A DNA stretch of 64,000 bases, from assembly GCA_947383005.1 (NCBI GenBank), contig CANDBT010000023.1, positions 1-64,000 of the forward strand, written 5' to 3'. The notes below the pieces were generated by a model, which did no database searches, was not told where the DNA came from, and was given only the letters and a program-made list of their open reading frames with translations. The stretch is from an uncultured bacterium (lineage in GTDB: Bacteria; Bacillota; Clostridia; Lachnospirales; Lachnospiraceae). The first letter of the stretch is position 1; each line of letters opens with the position of its first letter. Below, piece after piece: positions 34,832-44,910 of the stretch. The translations under genes and the position numbers were made by a program.

Positions 34832-35140
34832 ATGTACGCAATTATTGCAACAGGTGGTAAGCAATACAAAGTAGCGGAAGGCGATATCATTAGGGTAGAA
34901 AAACTTGGTTGTAACGCCGGAGAGACCGTTACGTTTGATCAGGTTCTTGCAGTAAACAATGGAGAATTAACTATCGGATGTCCAACTGTGGCAGGAGCCA
35001 CTGTTTCCGGAACCGTTGAGAAAGATGGCAAGGCAAAAAAAGTTATTGTGTACAAGTATAAGAGAAAAACCGGATATCACAAAAAGAACGGTCATAGACA
35101 GCTCTATACTCAAGTCAAGATTGATAAGATTAATTTATAA
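34832..35140 (+). CDS. rplU: 50S ribosomal protein L21
   Basis: 102 aa, the usual length. Begins [18 protein letters not shown] and contains the [22 protein letters not shown] rRNA-binding stretch. Binds 23S rRNA with L20. AGGAGGTG precedes ATG. First gene of the rplU-prp-rpmA operon and first host gene after the prophage. Confidence 0.98.
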   Translation: MYAIIATGGKQYKVAEGDIIRVEKLGCNAGETVTFDQVLAVNNGELTIGCPTVAGATVSGTVEKDGKAKKVIVYKYKRKTGYHKKNGHRQLYTQVKIDKINL

Positions 35141-35142
35141 TC

Positions 35143-35481
35143 ATGATTAATGTACGAGTATTTGTTAATTCCAAAGGGCGATATACCGGTATTTCTATGT
35201 CGGGGCATGCGGGATATGCCAAAAACCATCAGGAAGGACAAGAACTGGTATGTGCTGCAGCATCTGCTCTGGCATTAAATATGGTCAACAGTGTAGAACG
35301 TTTTACCCGTGATCGCTTTATCGTCAGGATGGAGGAAAAGAAAGGTGTTTTTCGATTCCGCTTTCGGAACCGGATAAGCACAAAAGCATCGCTTCTTATG
35401 AATTCTTTGGTATTTGGATTATTGAATATCGAAAAGGATTATGGAAAACCTTATATAAAAATAGGCTTTAAGGAGGTGTAA
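35143..35481 (+). CDS. prp: Ribosomal-processing cysteine protease Prp
   Basis: Removes the N-terminal extension of L27 in Firmicutes. The catalytic dyad His22 (SGHAGYA) and Cys37 (ELVCAAAS) is present; 112 aa is normal. It lies between rplU (2-base gap) and rpmA, and its substrate's cleavage motif is seen in the next gene. Confidence 0.95.
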   Translation: MINVRVFVNSKGRYTGISMSGHAGYAKNHQEGQELVCAAASALALNMVNSVERFTRDRFIVRMEEKKGVFRFRFRNRISTKASLLMNSLVFGLLNIEKDYGKPYIKIGFKEV

Positions 35482-35484
35482 GAT

Positions 35485-35775
35485 ATGTTTCGGATGAACC
35501 TTCAGTTATTTGCTCACAAAAAAGGTGTTGGTTCTACCAAGAATGGTAGGGACTCTGAATCCAAGAGACTTGGCGCTAAAAGGGCCGATGGTCAGTTTGT
35601 ATTAGCAGGTAATATTCTTTACCGGCAGCGGGGGACAAAAATTCATCCCGGACTGAATGTGGGACGTGGCGGAGATGATACTTTGTTTGCCAAGGCAGAC
35701 GGTATTGTGAGATTTGAGAGAAAAGGGAGAGACAGAAAACAGGTTTCTGTTTATCCCAGAACAATCAACGAGTAA
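35485..35775 (+). CDS. rpmA: 50S ribosomal protein L27 with cleavable N-terminus
   Basis: 96 aa. The N-terminus [16 protein letters not shown] contains the Prp site between Phe9 and Ala10, so the mature protein starts AHKKG and reaches the peptidyl-transferase centre. RBS AAGGAGGTG overlaps the prp end. Confidence 0.98.
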   Translation: MFRMNLQLFAHKKGVGSTKNGRDSESKRLGAKRADGQFVLAGNILYRQRGTKIHPGLNVGRGGDDTLFAKADGIVRFERKGRDRKQVSVYPRTINE

Positions 35776-35786
35776 TTAGACCAGTG

Positions 35787-35823
35787 GGCTTCATACTGAT
35801 ACACGGTATGGAGCCTTTTTCCC
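35787..35823 (+). terminator. Terminator after rpmA
   Basis: GGCTTCATAC (35787-35796) pairs with GTATGGAGCC (35806-35815, one G-U), then TTTTTCCC. Confidence 0.85.
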
Positions 35824-35948
35824 ATCTTTAGCACAATATTGGTAAGAATATTCAGACGGAGTATATCTGCTTGCCTGTCTACGTCGGACAGGAAGTATCG
35901 GATGTCCATCCAATGTGGAATTTGATATAGAAAGGACGGGGATAATTA

Positions 35949-37232
35949 ATGTTTGCAGACCGAGCAAAGATTTTTATTAAATCTGGCAAGGGAGGAGATG
36001 GACATGTCAGTTTTCGCCGGGAACTGTATGTGCCTGCAGGCGGGCCGGATGGGGGGGATGGCGGACGAGGCGGTGACATTATTTTTGAAGTCGATCCCGG
36101 ACTTAACACTTTGACCGATTTTCGCCATACACGAAAATATGTAGCTCAAGACGGATCTCCAGGGGCGAAAAAACGCTGCCATGGCGCTAATGCTGAACAT
36201 GTCATTATAAAAGTTCCTGAAGGTACAATAATCAGAGATTTTGAAACCGGTAAAATCATTGCGGATATGTCTGGCAACAACCGGCGGGAAGTAATTTTAC
36301 GGGGCGGTAAAGGCGGTCTTGGCAATATGAATTTTGCCACATCCACCATGCAGGCGCCCAAATATGCCCAGCCCGGTCAGCCCGGTTATGAATTATGGGT
36401 ACAATTAGAATTAAAAATGATTGCGGATGTGGGTTTGGTAGGTTTTCCCAATGTAGGTAAATCGACGCTGCTTTCCCGCGTATCGAATGCCCGACCTAAA
36501 ATCGCCAATTATCATTTTACTACGTTGAACCCCAACCTTGGCGTGGTAGACCTGGATGAAGAAAATGGTTTTGTTATGGCAGATATTCCTGGGCTTATTG
36601 AGGGAGCTTCTCAGGGTATTGGCTTGGGATATGACTTTTTGCGCCATATTGAACGCACTAAGGTATTGATCCATATTGTTGATGCCGCCGGAACAGAGGG
36701 AAGAGATCCTGTCATGGATGTTCGCACGATCCATGCAGAGCTTGAAAAATATAATCCGTCATTGTTAAAACGCCCTATTGTTATTGCTGCCAATAAAATG
36801 GATGCCATTTATACTGAGGATGGAAATCCTGCAGACAGACTTCGCCAGGTATTTGAACCCGAAGGAATCTCCGTATTTCCTATTTCTGCCGTCAGTGGAC
36901 AAGGAATAAAGGAAATGTTATATTTTGTTTCCCATCTGTTAAAAACAGTTGATCCGGAACCAATTATTTTTCCTAAAGAAATGGAGATTAATTATACAAA
37001 CGACCGTATGTTACCTTATACAGTAGAACAGGAAGATAACGGCACATTCGTAGTAGAAGGGCCACGAATCGAAAAAATGCTGGGCTATACAAATCTCGAA
37101 TCAGAAAAAGGCTTTCAGTTTTTTCAAAAATTTCTGAAAGAAAACGGGATTTTGGAGGATCTGGAGGCTGCCGGCATTCAGGATGGAGATACTGTACGTA
37201 TGTATGGGTTGACATTTGACTATTATAAATAA
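35949..37232 (+). CDS. obg: Obg/CgtA GTPase
   Basis: 427 aa, three domains: Gly-rich Obg fold (1-158, FIKSGKGGDGHVSFRRE), G domain with P-loop GFPNVGKST, G3 DIPGLIEGA and G4 ANKMD, and a C-terminal OCT domain. Essential in 50S assembly and stress control. Usual location after rpmA. The 170-base gap upstream holds the rpmA terminator and a small GCCTGTC/GGACAGG hairpin. Confidence 0.97.
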   Translation: MFADRAKIFIKSGKGGDGHVSFRRELYVPAGGPDGGDGGRGGDIIFEVDPGLNTLTDFRHTRKYVAQDGSPGAKKRCHGANAEHVIIKVPEGTIIRDFETGKIIADMSGNNRREVILRGGKGGLGNMNFATSTMQAPKYAQPGQPGYELWVQLELKMIADVGLVGFPNVGKSTLLSRVSNARPKIANYHFTTLNPNLGVVDLDEENGFVMADIPGLIEGASQGIGLGYDFLRHIERTKVLIHIVDAAGTEGRDPVMDVRTIHAELEKYNPSLLKRPIVIAANKMDAIYTEDGNPADRLRQVFEPEGISVFPISAVSGQGIKEMLYFVSHLLKTVDPEPIIFPKEMEINYTNDRMLPYTVEQEDNGTFVVEGPRIEKMLGYTNLESEKGFQFFQKFLKENGILEDLEAAGIQDGDTVRMYGLTFDYYK

Positions 37233-37261
37233 TCGTTTTAAATATTCATTGGAGGATAAGG

Positions 37262-37558
37262 ATGACAAGTAAACAAAGATCCTATTTAAAGGGAGTTGCT
37301 ATGACTACAGAGCCAATTTTTCAAATAGGAAAATCCGGATTAACACCAGAGATTACGGAGGCGGTAAGGGAAGCTTTAGAGGCGCGGGAACTCATTAAAA
37401 TATCTGTGCTGAAAAATTGTTTGGACGATGGCCAGTCTATTGCCCAAGTATTGGCAGAACGAGTTCAAGCTGAGGTAGTACAGATAATCGGAAAAAAAAT
37501 CGTATTATATAAACCGGCAAAAGAGGAAAAGAAACGGAAAATTAAACTTCCTGATTGA
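37262..37558 (+). CDS. yhbY: YhbY-type CRM-domain RNA-binding protein
   Basis: 98 aa; the CRM fold signature is LTPEITEAVREALEARELIKISVL with the GKKIVLYK strand and basic tail KEEKKRKIKL. Associates with pre-50S particles. GGAGG precedes the start; 29 bases after obg. Confidence 0.93.
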   Translation: MTSKQRSYLKGVAMTTEPIFQIGKSGLTPEITEAVREALEARELIKISVLKNCLDDGQSIAQVLAERVQAEVVQIIGKKIVLYKPAKEEKKRKIKLPD

Positions 37559-37615
37559 ATATGTTTATTAGTTGACATAAAAATATTATGTTAATTAATT
37601 GGAGAGGTGATCATT

Positions 37616-38227
37616 ATGGCTGAAATCGGAATCATGGGAGGGACGTTCGATCCAATTCATAACGGCCATTTGCTTTTAGGAAAACAGGCATATACAGAGT
37701 ATGCGTTGGATCAAATTTGGTTTATGCCTTCCGGTACGCCACCTCATAAAAAAGATCATATCGTAACCGGCATAACCGATCGATTTGAGATGGTCCGTTT
37801 GGCTATTGAACCATATCCCTATTTTATTTGTTCTGATTTTGAGATTAAACGTCCAGGCAACACTTACACTGCACACACATTAAAGCTGCTTCATAAAGAA
37901 TATCCTGAGCATCGTTTTTATTTTATTATTGGTGCAGACTCTTTATATCAGATCGAGAAATGGTATCATCCGGCAGAAGTATTAACAATGACCACTTTGC
38001 TGGTAGCTTATCGAGAATACGAAAAGGCACCTTGTCCGCTTAAGGAACAAATCCATTATTTAACACAGCAATATAAAGCAGATATACGGCTTCTCCATTG
38101 CAGAGAGATGGATATTTCTTCGGAAGCACTCAGAAATATGGGAGCAAAAGGAAAACAGCTTTTCCGTTATGTACCGGAATGTGTGGAATTATATATTAAG
38201 GCCCATGGGCTTTATCAAAAGGCTTAA
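37616..38227 (+). CDS. nadD: Nicotinate-nucleotide adenylyltransferase
   Basis: Makes deamido-NAD from NaMN and ATP. The nucleotidyltransferase motif GGTFDPIHNGHL (about residues 7-18) and the C-terminal MDISSEALRN (ISSTxIR-type) are present; 203 aa is normal. ATG 37616 follows GGAGAGGTG; GTG 37607 is unlikely. Confidence 0.96.
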   Translation: MAEIGIMGGTFDPIHNGHLLLGKQAYTEYALDQIWFMPSGTPPHKKDHIVTGITDRFEMVRLAIEPYPYFICSDFEIKRPGNTYTAHTLKLLHKEYPEHRFYFIIGADSLYQIEKWYHPAEVLTMTTLLVAYREYEKAPCPLKEQIHYLTQQYKADIRLLHCREMDISSEALRNMGAKGKQLFRYVPECVELYIKAHGLYQKA

Positions 38228-38241
38228 CAGGAGTGAATGTC

Positions 38242-38862
38242 ATGATTACTATTGATGAACAGATTATTACCTACCGCAAGCAGTTAAAGTCCAAATTGGA
38301 CCCTATGCGTTATGAACATTCTTTAAGCGTATCTTATATATGTGTGGCACTTGCCATGCGATATGGATATGATCTACACCGGGCTGAATTGGCAGGGCTT
38401 TTGCACGACTGTGCAAAACGATATAGCGACAATGAATTGATTGTTAAATGCCAAAAACATGGCCTTGCACTGACAGATGGGGAGCTGGATGCGCCAGCAG
38501 TCATTCATGCAAAATATGGAGCATGGATGGCCGAACGCAAGTTCGGAATACATGATGAAGAGGTTCTTTCAGCTATTCGTTGTCACACCACGGGAAAAGC
38601 ATGGATGGGCATACTGGATAAAATCCTCTATATTGCTGATTATATCGAACCACGGAGGAATAAAGCTTCGAATCTTGATCATATGCGTTATCTTGCTTTT
38701 CAAGATCTTGACCAAACCATGTATGAGATTTTGGATGGAACACTGATTTATCTTAAACAAAAAAATTCTTATATAAACCCATTAACTTTACAAGCTTTCG
38801 ACTATTTTGAGGCACTTATCCAACAAAAAAGCTTTCAAACAAGAGAAGAGGAGAGTGGTTAA
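38242..38862 (+). CDS. yqeK: YqeK-type HD-domain Ap4A hydrolase
   Basis: HD metal site: YEHSLSVS, LLHDCAKRY (HD), H in CHTTGK and D in YIADYIEP. YqeK enzymes split diadenosine tetraphosphate to ADP. 206 aa. Follows nadD as in most Firmicutes; RBS AGGAG before ATG 38242. Its TAA touches the rsfS ATG. Confidence 0.93.
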   Translation: MITIDEQIITYRKQLKSKLDPMRYEHSLSVSYICVALAMRYGYDLHRAELAGLLHDCAKRYSDNELIVKCQKHGLALTDGELDAPAVIHAKYGAWMAERKFGIHDEEVLSAIRCHTTGKAWMGILDKILYIADYIEPRRNKASNLDHMRYLAFQDLDQTMYEILDGTLIYLKQKNSYINPLTLQAFDYFEALIQQKSFQTREEESG

Positions 38863-39225
38863 ATGGAACAATCAAAAGAAATGGTAAAATTAGCTATAGA
38901 AGCATTAGCCGATAAAAAAGGGGAAGATATTCGGGTAATTGATATTCACCAGGTATCTGTTTTAGCAGACTATTTTTTAATTGCCAGCGGCAGTAATGCC
39001 AATCAGGTTCAGGCTATGACAGACAATGTAACTGAAGTTTTAGAAAAGGAAGGATTCCGCCCCAGGCAGGTTGAGGGGTATCAGAGCGCTAACTGGATCT
39101 TGATGGATTATGGCGATATTATTGTCCACGTCTTTTGTAAAGAAGATCGGTTGTTTTATGATTTGGAACGAATTTGGCGAGATGGAAAGATTATGGCGGC
39201 AAATGATTTTATGCTCCTCAACTAA
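38863..39225 (+). CDS. rsfS: Ribosomal silencing factor RsfS
   Basis: 120 aa; binds L14 and blocks subunit joining. Signature segments: DYFLIASGSNANQVQAM, GYQSANWILMDYGDIIVHVF and FYDLERIWRDG. Directly coupled to yqeK. Confidence 0.96.
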   Translation: MEQSKEMVKLAIEALADKKGEDIRVIDIHQVSVLADYFLIASGSNANQVQAMTDNVTEVLEKEGFRPRQVEGYQSANWILMDYGDIIVHVFCKEDRLFYDLERIWRDGKIMAANDFMLLN

Positions 39226-39231
39226 TCTGTC

Positions 39232-39278
39232 CGGCAGATAGTAACCTTTCAGGATAGCTGAATGATTACTATCTGCCG
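39232..39278. terminator. Bidirectional hairpin between rsfS and glmS
   Basis: CGGCAGATAGTAA (39232-39244) and TTACTATCTGCCG (39266-39278) form a perfect 13-bp stem between convergent genes. No strong U-run, so efficiency is uncertain. Confidence 0.6.
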
Positions 39279-39292
39279 ATTCCTTTCATTAC

Positions 39293-41119
39293 TTACTCAA
39301 CAGTGACAGATTTTGCCAGATTTCTTGGTTGGTCAACATCCAGGTTTTTCGCTAAAGAGGCGTAGTAAGCAATAAGCTGCAGGACTACCGCGATAGGAAA
39401 GACCGTGAAATGATCGCTTACTTCTGGAATCCGAAGCTGAATATCCGCCAAGTCTTCATCGACAACAGCATTTTCTTTAAGTAGCAAAATTACAAAAGCG
39501 CCTCTTGCCTTTACCTCCCGGATATTAGAAATCGTTTTCGCATATACATGTTCTTGCGTGGCGATTGCAATGACTGGCACCTGTTCAGAAATAAGAGCAA
39601 TTGTTCCGTGTTTTAATTCACCAGCAGCATAAGCTTCCGAATGAATATAGGAAATTTCCTTCAGTTTCAAAGCACCCTCCAAAGAAAAGGCATAATCTAA
39701 TCCCCGGCCAATAAAAAACGCATCCGGGCTTTTAATAATATGATCAGCAGTCTTTTTGATCTGTTCTTTTCGGCTGATTAACGTTTCCATGGCGGGGATA
39801 ACATCCAACAGTTGTGCCAGGAAACCATAAGCTTCCTGTGGTGTATATTTCCCTCTTACGAGAGCCATACGGCAACTAATCATATAAAGAGCGGCTAATT
39901 GTACAGAATAAGCTTTTGTACTGGCTACTGCTATTTCCGGACCAGCATGAGTATATAATACATAATCACTTTCTCTGGCAATTGTAGAACCCTTTACATT
40001 GACTACGGCTAACGTAGTTGAGCCACACTGATGAGCCAGGCGAAGAGCAGCGAGAGTATCAATTGTTTCACCGGATTGGGATATGATAATCACCAAAGAC
40101 TTATCATCAATTAGTGGTTCTTCATACCGAAACTCCGAAGCAATGGATACCATAATAGGAATGCGCAGCACGGGCTGCATAATTGCGCGGGCGACCATAC
40201 CTGCATGCATAGCTGTACCACATGCAATAATCTGTACTTGATCGCATTGTTTAAAAATGCTGTCCGGTATATGATCATCACTAAAATCGGGAAGTCCTTT
40301 GTTTACCCGCGGCAAAATAGTATTTCTCATGGCTTCCGGCTGTTCATGAATTTCTTTTAACATGAAATGTGGAAAACCATTTTTCATCGCAGCATCCATA
40401 TTCCAATTAACCGTCATAATTTCAGGATAATATTTGCTAAAAGTATCATCCATGTGGTATACGTGGACTTTATAAGGGGTCAGTTTCACGATATGCTGCT
40501 CAGGTACGACAAAATATTCCCGTGTATAGGGAATCAAAGCAGTTAAATCAGAAGCGATTAAAGAGCCTGAATGGGTGGCAGCAGCAACCAGAGGGCTTAC
40601 ATTTCGAACAGCATAAATAGAGCCCGGCTGATCATCGAACATAATACAAAAACTATAGGAACCCTCAAGCAGCTTAACCAAATCACGGATAGCAGCCAGA
40701 GGATCACCCGTATACAATTGGTTCAGCGTCTGTGCTGCCACTTCACTGTCTGTCTGAGAAACCAGTAAATTTTGAAGATGGAACTGCTCCGTTAAAGCAT
40801 GATAATTTTCAATAATCCCATTATGAATCAATGTGACTTTTCCCGCGCGATGAGGATGAGCATTAATATCGCTTACACCGCCATGCGTAGCCCACCGAGT
40901 ATGTCCGATGCCGCTGTGAGTGGAAGCCGTAATATGATGATCACAATATTCTTTTAAATTTTTTACCTTACCCGCTTTCTTGGCCAGAGCAATATGAGAG
41001 TTTTCCAGGCAAAGAGCTATTCCGGCACTGTCGTAACCACGATATTCCAAACCAGCCAAACCATCCAGCAAAATCTGCCTGGCTTCTAAAGGCCCTGTAT
41101 ATCCAATTATTCCACACAT
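39293..41119 (-). CDS. glmS: Glutamine-fructose-6-phosphate aminotransferase
   Basis: Makes glucosamine-6-P for peptidoglycan. N-terminal class II amidotransferase with Cys1 nucleophile (MCGIIGYTG), then two SIS domains (ACGTAMHAG, SQSGETIDT) and a C-terminal DQPRNLAKSVTVE. 608 aa. Start at 41119 gives the required Met-Cys; AGGAGAAAAATT precedes it. No glmS ribozyme is visible in the AT-rich upstream 150 bases. Confidence 0.97.
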   Translation of the reverse strand: MCGIIGYTGPLEARQILLDGLAGLEYRGYDSAGIALCLENSHIALAKKAGKVKNLKEYCDHHITASTHSGIGHTRWATHGGVSDINAHPHRAGKVTLIHNGIIENYHALTEQFHLQNLLVSQTDSEVAAQTLNQLYTGDPLAAIRDLVKLLEGSYSFCIMFDDQPGSIYAVRNVSPLVAAATHSGSLIASDLTALIPYTREYFVVPEQHIVKLTPYKVHVYHMDDTFSKYYPEIMTVNWNMDAAMKNGFPHFMLKEIHEQPEAMRNTILPRVNKGLPDFSDDHIPDSIFKQCDQVQIIACGTAMHAGMVARAIMQPVLRIPIMVSIASEFRYEEPLIDDKSLVIIISQSGETIDTLAALRLAHQCGSTTLAVVNVKGSTIARESDYVLYTHAGPEIAVASTKAYSVQLAALYMISCRMALVRGKYTPQEAYGFLAQLLDVIPAMETLISRKEQIKKTADHIIKSPDAFFIGRGLDYAFSLEGALKLKEISYIHSEAYAAGELKHGTIALISEQVPVIAIATQEHVYAKTISNIREVKARGAFVILLLKENAVVDEDLADIQLRIPEVSDHFTVFPIAVVLQLIAYYASLAKNLDVDQPRNLAKSVTVE

Positions 41120-41378
41120 AATTTTTCTCCTTTTTAAAAATTTCATTTATTATAGCCTATGATAGTAAATTCGTCAATTCCTGCTTTCTTCCTGATTTAT
41201 TCATAAATTCCCAATAGATTTAAATATTTTTTAAGACTTGTCTCTATTTTTCTTGAGAAATTTATGATATAGTGTAGCTGAATGTAATACTGGAACGGTT
41301 TATTCAATGCGGAACATCCCGCCGTCCGAACTGTTGCATAGTATTCATATCAAACACAAGAAAGGATTATTTATCACA

Positions 41379-42977
41379 ATGAAATATAATGGTCGCTCTT
41401 ACGAAGACGAAATCGATCGGATGCGGGCCAGACGGCAACGACAAAGACCTGTACAGGCAAAGAGGAGAGAGGAAGATTTCGAAATTGAGGATTTAAATCG
41501 GGTACATATGCGAAAAACGAACAGGCATGGAAACACAAATGTTCACTATACGGCAAACAAAAGAAGGAAACACAAAAAAACAAAATTTTATCTATGTTTT
41601 TTTGTTGCCTTTTTGATTCTCTTCGGAATATTTCTGTTCCGCAAATCCCGGGATGATGGTTATTGGACGATTGTCATTTATGGTGTAGACTCCCGGGACG
41701 GCAATTTGGGAAGAGGAGCATTAGCTGATGTCCAGATCCTTTGCAGCATCAATAAAAAAACAGGAGAAATCCGATTGGCATCTGTTTTCCGTGATACATA
41801 CCTGAAAATTGATCCGGAAGGCAACTATAATAAAATTAACGAAGCATACTTCTTAGGTGGCCGTGAACAAGCCGGAGAAGCTCTAAAAGAAAATTTGGAC
41901 TTACATATCGAAGATTATGCCACCTTCAATTGGAAAGCCATTGCTGACGGCATAAACGTTCTTGGCGGCATAGATTTGGAAATCACAGATAAAGAATTTG
42001 CCTATATCAATTCCTTTATTACGGAAACCGTGGAGTCCACAGGTGTTGGTTCCGTTCACCTCGAACACAGCGGTATGAATCATTTAGACGGTGTTCAGGC
42101 AGTTGCTTATGCCAGGCTTCGCTTAATGGATACGGATTTTAACCGGACAGAACGTCAGCGAAAAGTATTGGGCCTTGCCATGGAAAAAGCAAAAAATGCC
42201 GATTTTAATACATTGAAAACTTTGGTAGGCGCCGTATTTCCACAAATTTCTACCAGTATCGGCGTGGATGATGTATTACTCATGGCTAAAAATGTAAAAA
42301 AATATTATATTGGTCAAACTTCAGGTTTTCCTTTTTCCCATTCGGAACGGATGATCGGCAAGAAAGATTGTGTAATTCCGACAACTCTGGAAAGTAACGT
42401 TATCCAGCTTCATGCTTTTTTATATGATGATACACAGTTCACCCCATCCGGAGTGGTAAAGATCATCAGTGCCCGAATAGCGGAAGATAGTGGTCTTAGC
42501 GAACCGGGAAAAGATATTGAAAGCGGGAAAAATGTAGGCGCTGAAGGCAGTAGTTCCGATGGCCAGGTTCCGGCATCACAGGAAAATCAAAACCAGGATA
42601 CGCCTCAGCAAACAGCGGAATTGCAAACGCCAGGTAACGAAACCGAAATGTCCGAAAATCAACAGACCGGAGCAACGGAAAGTAATGATTTTGAAAGCAC
42701 AGAAGAAGAAACATTTGCCAATGAAAATTCCGATGAAAATTTTCCTGCACAAACAATACCTTCAAATGATGATAATCCGTCAAACGACAGAAATGACAAT
42801 CCAACAACAAATCCCGGACCCGGCGGCTATCCCGAAGAAGGAAACAATAACGGGCCGGTTAGCGCTCCCGGTGCATCTGATGATCATAAAGATGAAACTG
42901 TCGGTCCAGGTGCACAGGCGCCGACGGGGCCGACGGGGCAGCCCAATGGCATATTAGAAGGTCCGGGGCAGAATTAA
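41379..42977 (+). CDS. LytR-CpsA-Psr (LCP) family protein, 532 aa
   Basis: LCP enzymes attach anionic polymers to peptidoglycan. Basic cytoplasmic start, one TM helix (YLCFFVAFLILFGIFLF, about 70-87), then the LCP domain with IVIYGVDSRDG, VFRDTYLKI and ARLRLMDTDFNRTERQRKVL (Arg residues that bind the pyrophosphate head). The last 170 residues are a low-complexity Asn/Pro/Glu/Gly tail, unusual in length. ATG 41379 follows AAAGGATTATTT. Confidence 0.9.
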   Translation: MKYNGRSYEDEIDRMRARRQRQRPVQAKRREEDFEIEDLNRVHMRKTNRHGNTNVHYTANKRRKHKKTKFYLCFFVAFLILFGIFLFRKSRDDGYWTIVIYGVDSRDGNLGRGALADVQILCSINKKTGEIRLASVFRDTYLKIDPEGNYNKINEAYFLGGREQAGEALKENLDLHIEDYATFNWKAIADGINVLGGIDLEITDKEFAYINSFITETVESTGVGSVHLEHSGMNHLDGVQAVAYARLRLMDTDFNRTERQRKVLGLAMEKAKNADFNTLKTLVGAVFPQISTSIGVDDVLLMAKNVKKYYIGQTSGFPFSHSERMIGKKDCVIPTTLESNVIQLHAFLYDDTQFTPSGVVKIISARIAEDSGLSEPGKDIESGKNVGAEGSSSDGQVPASQENQNQDTPQQTAELQTPGNETEMSENQQTGATESNDFESTEEETFANENSDENFPAQTIPSNDDNPSNDRNDNPTTNPGPGGYPEEGNNNGPVSAPGASDDHKDETVGPGAQAPTGPTGQPNGILEGPGQN

Positions 42978-43033
42978 ATAAATTAATGTAAATGAAAAAT
43001 AGTATAAGAGAGAAGAACGGGAATCAGATAGTC

Positions 43034-43070
43034 TAACTATTCGCGAAAGAATAGTTTAACGAATAGTTAG
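43034..43070 (+). terminator. Terminator after the LCP gene
   Basis: CTAACTATTCG and CGAATAGTTAG arms enclosing a second CTATTC/GAATAG hairpin, then TTGTTTTTG. Confidence 0.75.
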
Positions 43071-43106
43071 ATTGTTTTTGAACCGTTTTTCTCCCAAAGG
43101 AGAAAA

Positions 43107-44168
43107 ATGAAACAATTAGCCTACTATCAACAAAAGGATATTGAAAACATTAAAAAATTGCGGATACTGATAAAAGAACTCCCCCCGTTCTGCAATGATT
43201 TCTTTCGAGGCATTGAACCTCGCACATCTTCCAGAACCCGAATCGCTTATGCTTATGATTTAAGTGTTTTTTTTGATTTCCTGGCTAAAGAAAACCCTTT
43301 TTTCAGCAAAATGAATCGTCTGGATATCCGGTTGGAACATTTAGAACAGCTTAATATCAGCGATCTTGAAGAATATATGGAATATCTTAAATACCGCTTT
43401 AATGACCACAACCAGGAAGTCATTAACAAAGAACGGGGAATCATGCGGAAAATCTCCTCTTTAAAAAGCTTTTATAACTATTTTTATCGTATAGAAAAAA
43501 TTAAAAATAACCCAGCAGCCTTGGTTCGATTGCCAAAATTAAATGAAAAAGAAATAATCCGGCTGGATGTAGATGAAGTTGCCCTTTTGCTGGATGAGGT
43601 AGAACAAGGTGAAAACCTTACCGACAAGCAAAAAAGTTTCCATAATAAGACAAAGCTCCGGGACCTTGCCCTCCTCACTCTGCTTTTGGGAACAGGCATT
43701 CGGGTATCTGAATGTGTAGGTCTGGATATCAATGACATAGACTTTAAAAACGGCGGCATTCATATCCATAGAAAAGGCGGAAAAGAGGTAACGGTATATT
43801 TCGGTGCAGAGGTTGAAAATGCACTGCAGGATTATCTGGACGAACGTTTCGGTATCGAACCTATGCCCGGCAGTGAAAATGCGCTATTCTTATCTCTGCA
43901 GCGAAAGCGCATTAATGTTCGAAGCGTGGAAAATTTAGTAAAAAAATATGCGAAAATTGTCACTCCGTCTAAAAGAATCACACCCCATAAATTGCGCAGC
44001 ACCTATGGAACAAATTTATATCGGGAAACCGGCGATATTTATTTGGTAGCCGATGTCCTCGGTCACTCAGATGTAAATACTACAAAAAAACATTATGCTG
44101 CACTGGAAGATGAACGCCGCCGGAGCGCACGGAATGCTGTCCGGCTTAGGGAAAAGCCGAGTTTATAA
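43107..44168 (+). CDS. Xer-type tyrosine recombinase, 353 aa
   Basis: SAM-like N-terminal core-binding domain (residues 20-140) and catalytic domain with Arg in TGIRVSECVG, Lys in RKGGKEV, HKLRSTYGT (HxxR), and HSD/Tyr in GHSDVNTTKKHYA. Its chromosomal setting between the LCP gene and lexA, away from the prophage, suggests a housekeeping dimer-resolution enzyme rather than a phage integrase. TCCCAAAGGAG precedes ATG. Confidence 0.88.
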   Translation: MKQLAYYQQKDIENIKKLRILIKELPPFCNDFFRGIEPRTSSRTRIAYAYDLSVFFDFLAKENPFFSKMNRLDIRLEHLEQLNISDLEEYMEYLKYRFNDHNQEVINKERGIMRKISSLKSFYNYFYRIEKIKNNPAALVRLPKLNEKEIIRLDVDEVALLLDEVEQGENLTDKQKSFHNKTKLRDLALLTLLLGTGIRVSECVGLDINDIDFKNGGIHIHRKGGKEVTVYFGAEVENALQDYLDERFGIEPMPGSENALFLSLQRKRINVRSVENLVKKYAKIVTPSKRITPHKLRSTYGTNLYRETGDIYLVADVLGHSDVNTTKKHYAALEDERRRSARNAVRLREKPSL

Positions 44169-44205
44169 ACACTCCTCTCCTGCCAAAATTTGCATAGCAA
44201 ATTTA

Positions 44206-44745
44206 CTTTTTATAATATACGATAGTCAGATACTCACCGGAATGAATTGTTCCGTCCTTCAGTCCATTCATTCGTTTTAATTCTTCTACATATTCAGGCA
44301 CTGTATATCCGCTCCCGTCTGCGTAACGATAGGCAATTTTCCAAAGATTATCGCCGGGCTGGAGCTGGATGCTTGTATAATATGGCTTTAGGGCTTCTTT
44401 GTCCTCCTCTTTGGCAAATGAGTTAAAAAGGCTATGCCCGAAGAAACCCGTAAAAAAAGCAGCAATAATCAACAACATAGTAACAAATTTCCTGATTTTT
44501 TTCTGCCGTACTCTCATCTGATACACTCGACCGGATATTCTTCCTCTTCCCGATGAAAATTCTGCTTTTCGGGTTTTAACTGCTCTTCTGCCCTCTTTCT
44601 TTATATCACTGATCTGACCGAGCAAAATATCCGTATGCAGCCTGCCATCGTAAGTATCCCAGCTTCCAGAAGCCCGACAGGCCCCCGTATCCGCACTAAT
44701 CACCTTATAATATATTCTTCTTTTATCTTTAACCTTTGTTCTCAT
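44206..44745 (-). CDS. LysM protein divergent from lexA (YneA-like), 179 aa
   Basis: A basic cytoplasmic part (1-80), one TM helix (FVTMLLIIAAFFTGFFG, about 88-105) and a C-terminal LysM domain (IQLQPGDNLWKIAYRYADG...LKDGTIHSGEYLTIVYY). In Bacillus, the SOS-induced division blocker YneA is a TM-LysM protein divergent from lexA. Same layout here with SOS boxes in between, so a DNA-damage division inhibitor is likely. The long N-terminal extension is atypical. Confidence 0.75.
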
Positions 44746-44756
44746 ATTGTCCTCCC

Positions 44757-44867
44757 AAACACACGTTCTTTGCTTGTATTGCCATTATATTTCACGAACA
44801 TATGTTTGTCAATATTTTTTTTAAAAAAAGCGAACAAAAGTTTGCTTTTTTTTCGAACATATGTTAC
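44757..44867. promoter_or_regulatory. Cluster of four LexA (SOS) boxes
   Basis: Sites fitting GAACRNRYGTTY: 44757-44768 (complement GAACGTGTGTTT, overlapping the LysM gene RBS), 44795-44808 CGAACATATGTTTG, 44831-44844 CGAACAAAAGTTTG (one position off) and 44854-44867 CGAACATATGTTAC. They lie between the divergent LysM and lexA genes. Confidence 0.9.
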
Positions 44868-44910
44868 TATATAAACAGCAAAAAGCAACAGACAAATCAG
44901 GAGGAGACAC

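Noticed and set aside
41120..41290. glmS ribozyme expected upstream of glmS
   Set aside because: The minus-strand leader is AT-rich and lacks the conserved ribozyme core; no supporting pairing found.
43107..44168. Tyrosine recombinase as the prophage integrase
   Set aside because: It is 8.5 kb away from the phage end, within conserved chromosomal genes, and has host-like base composition.
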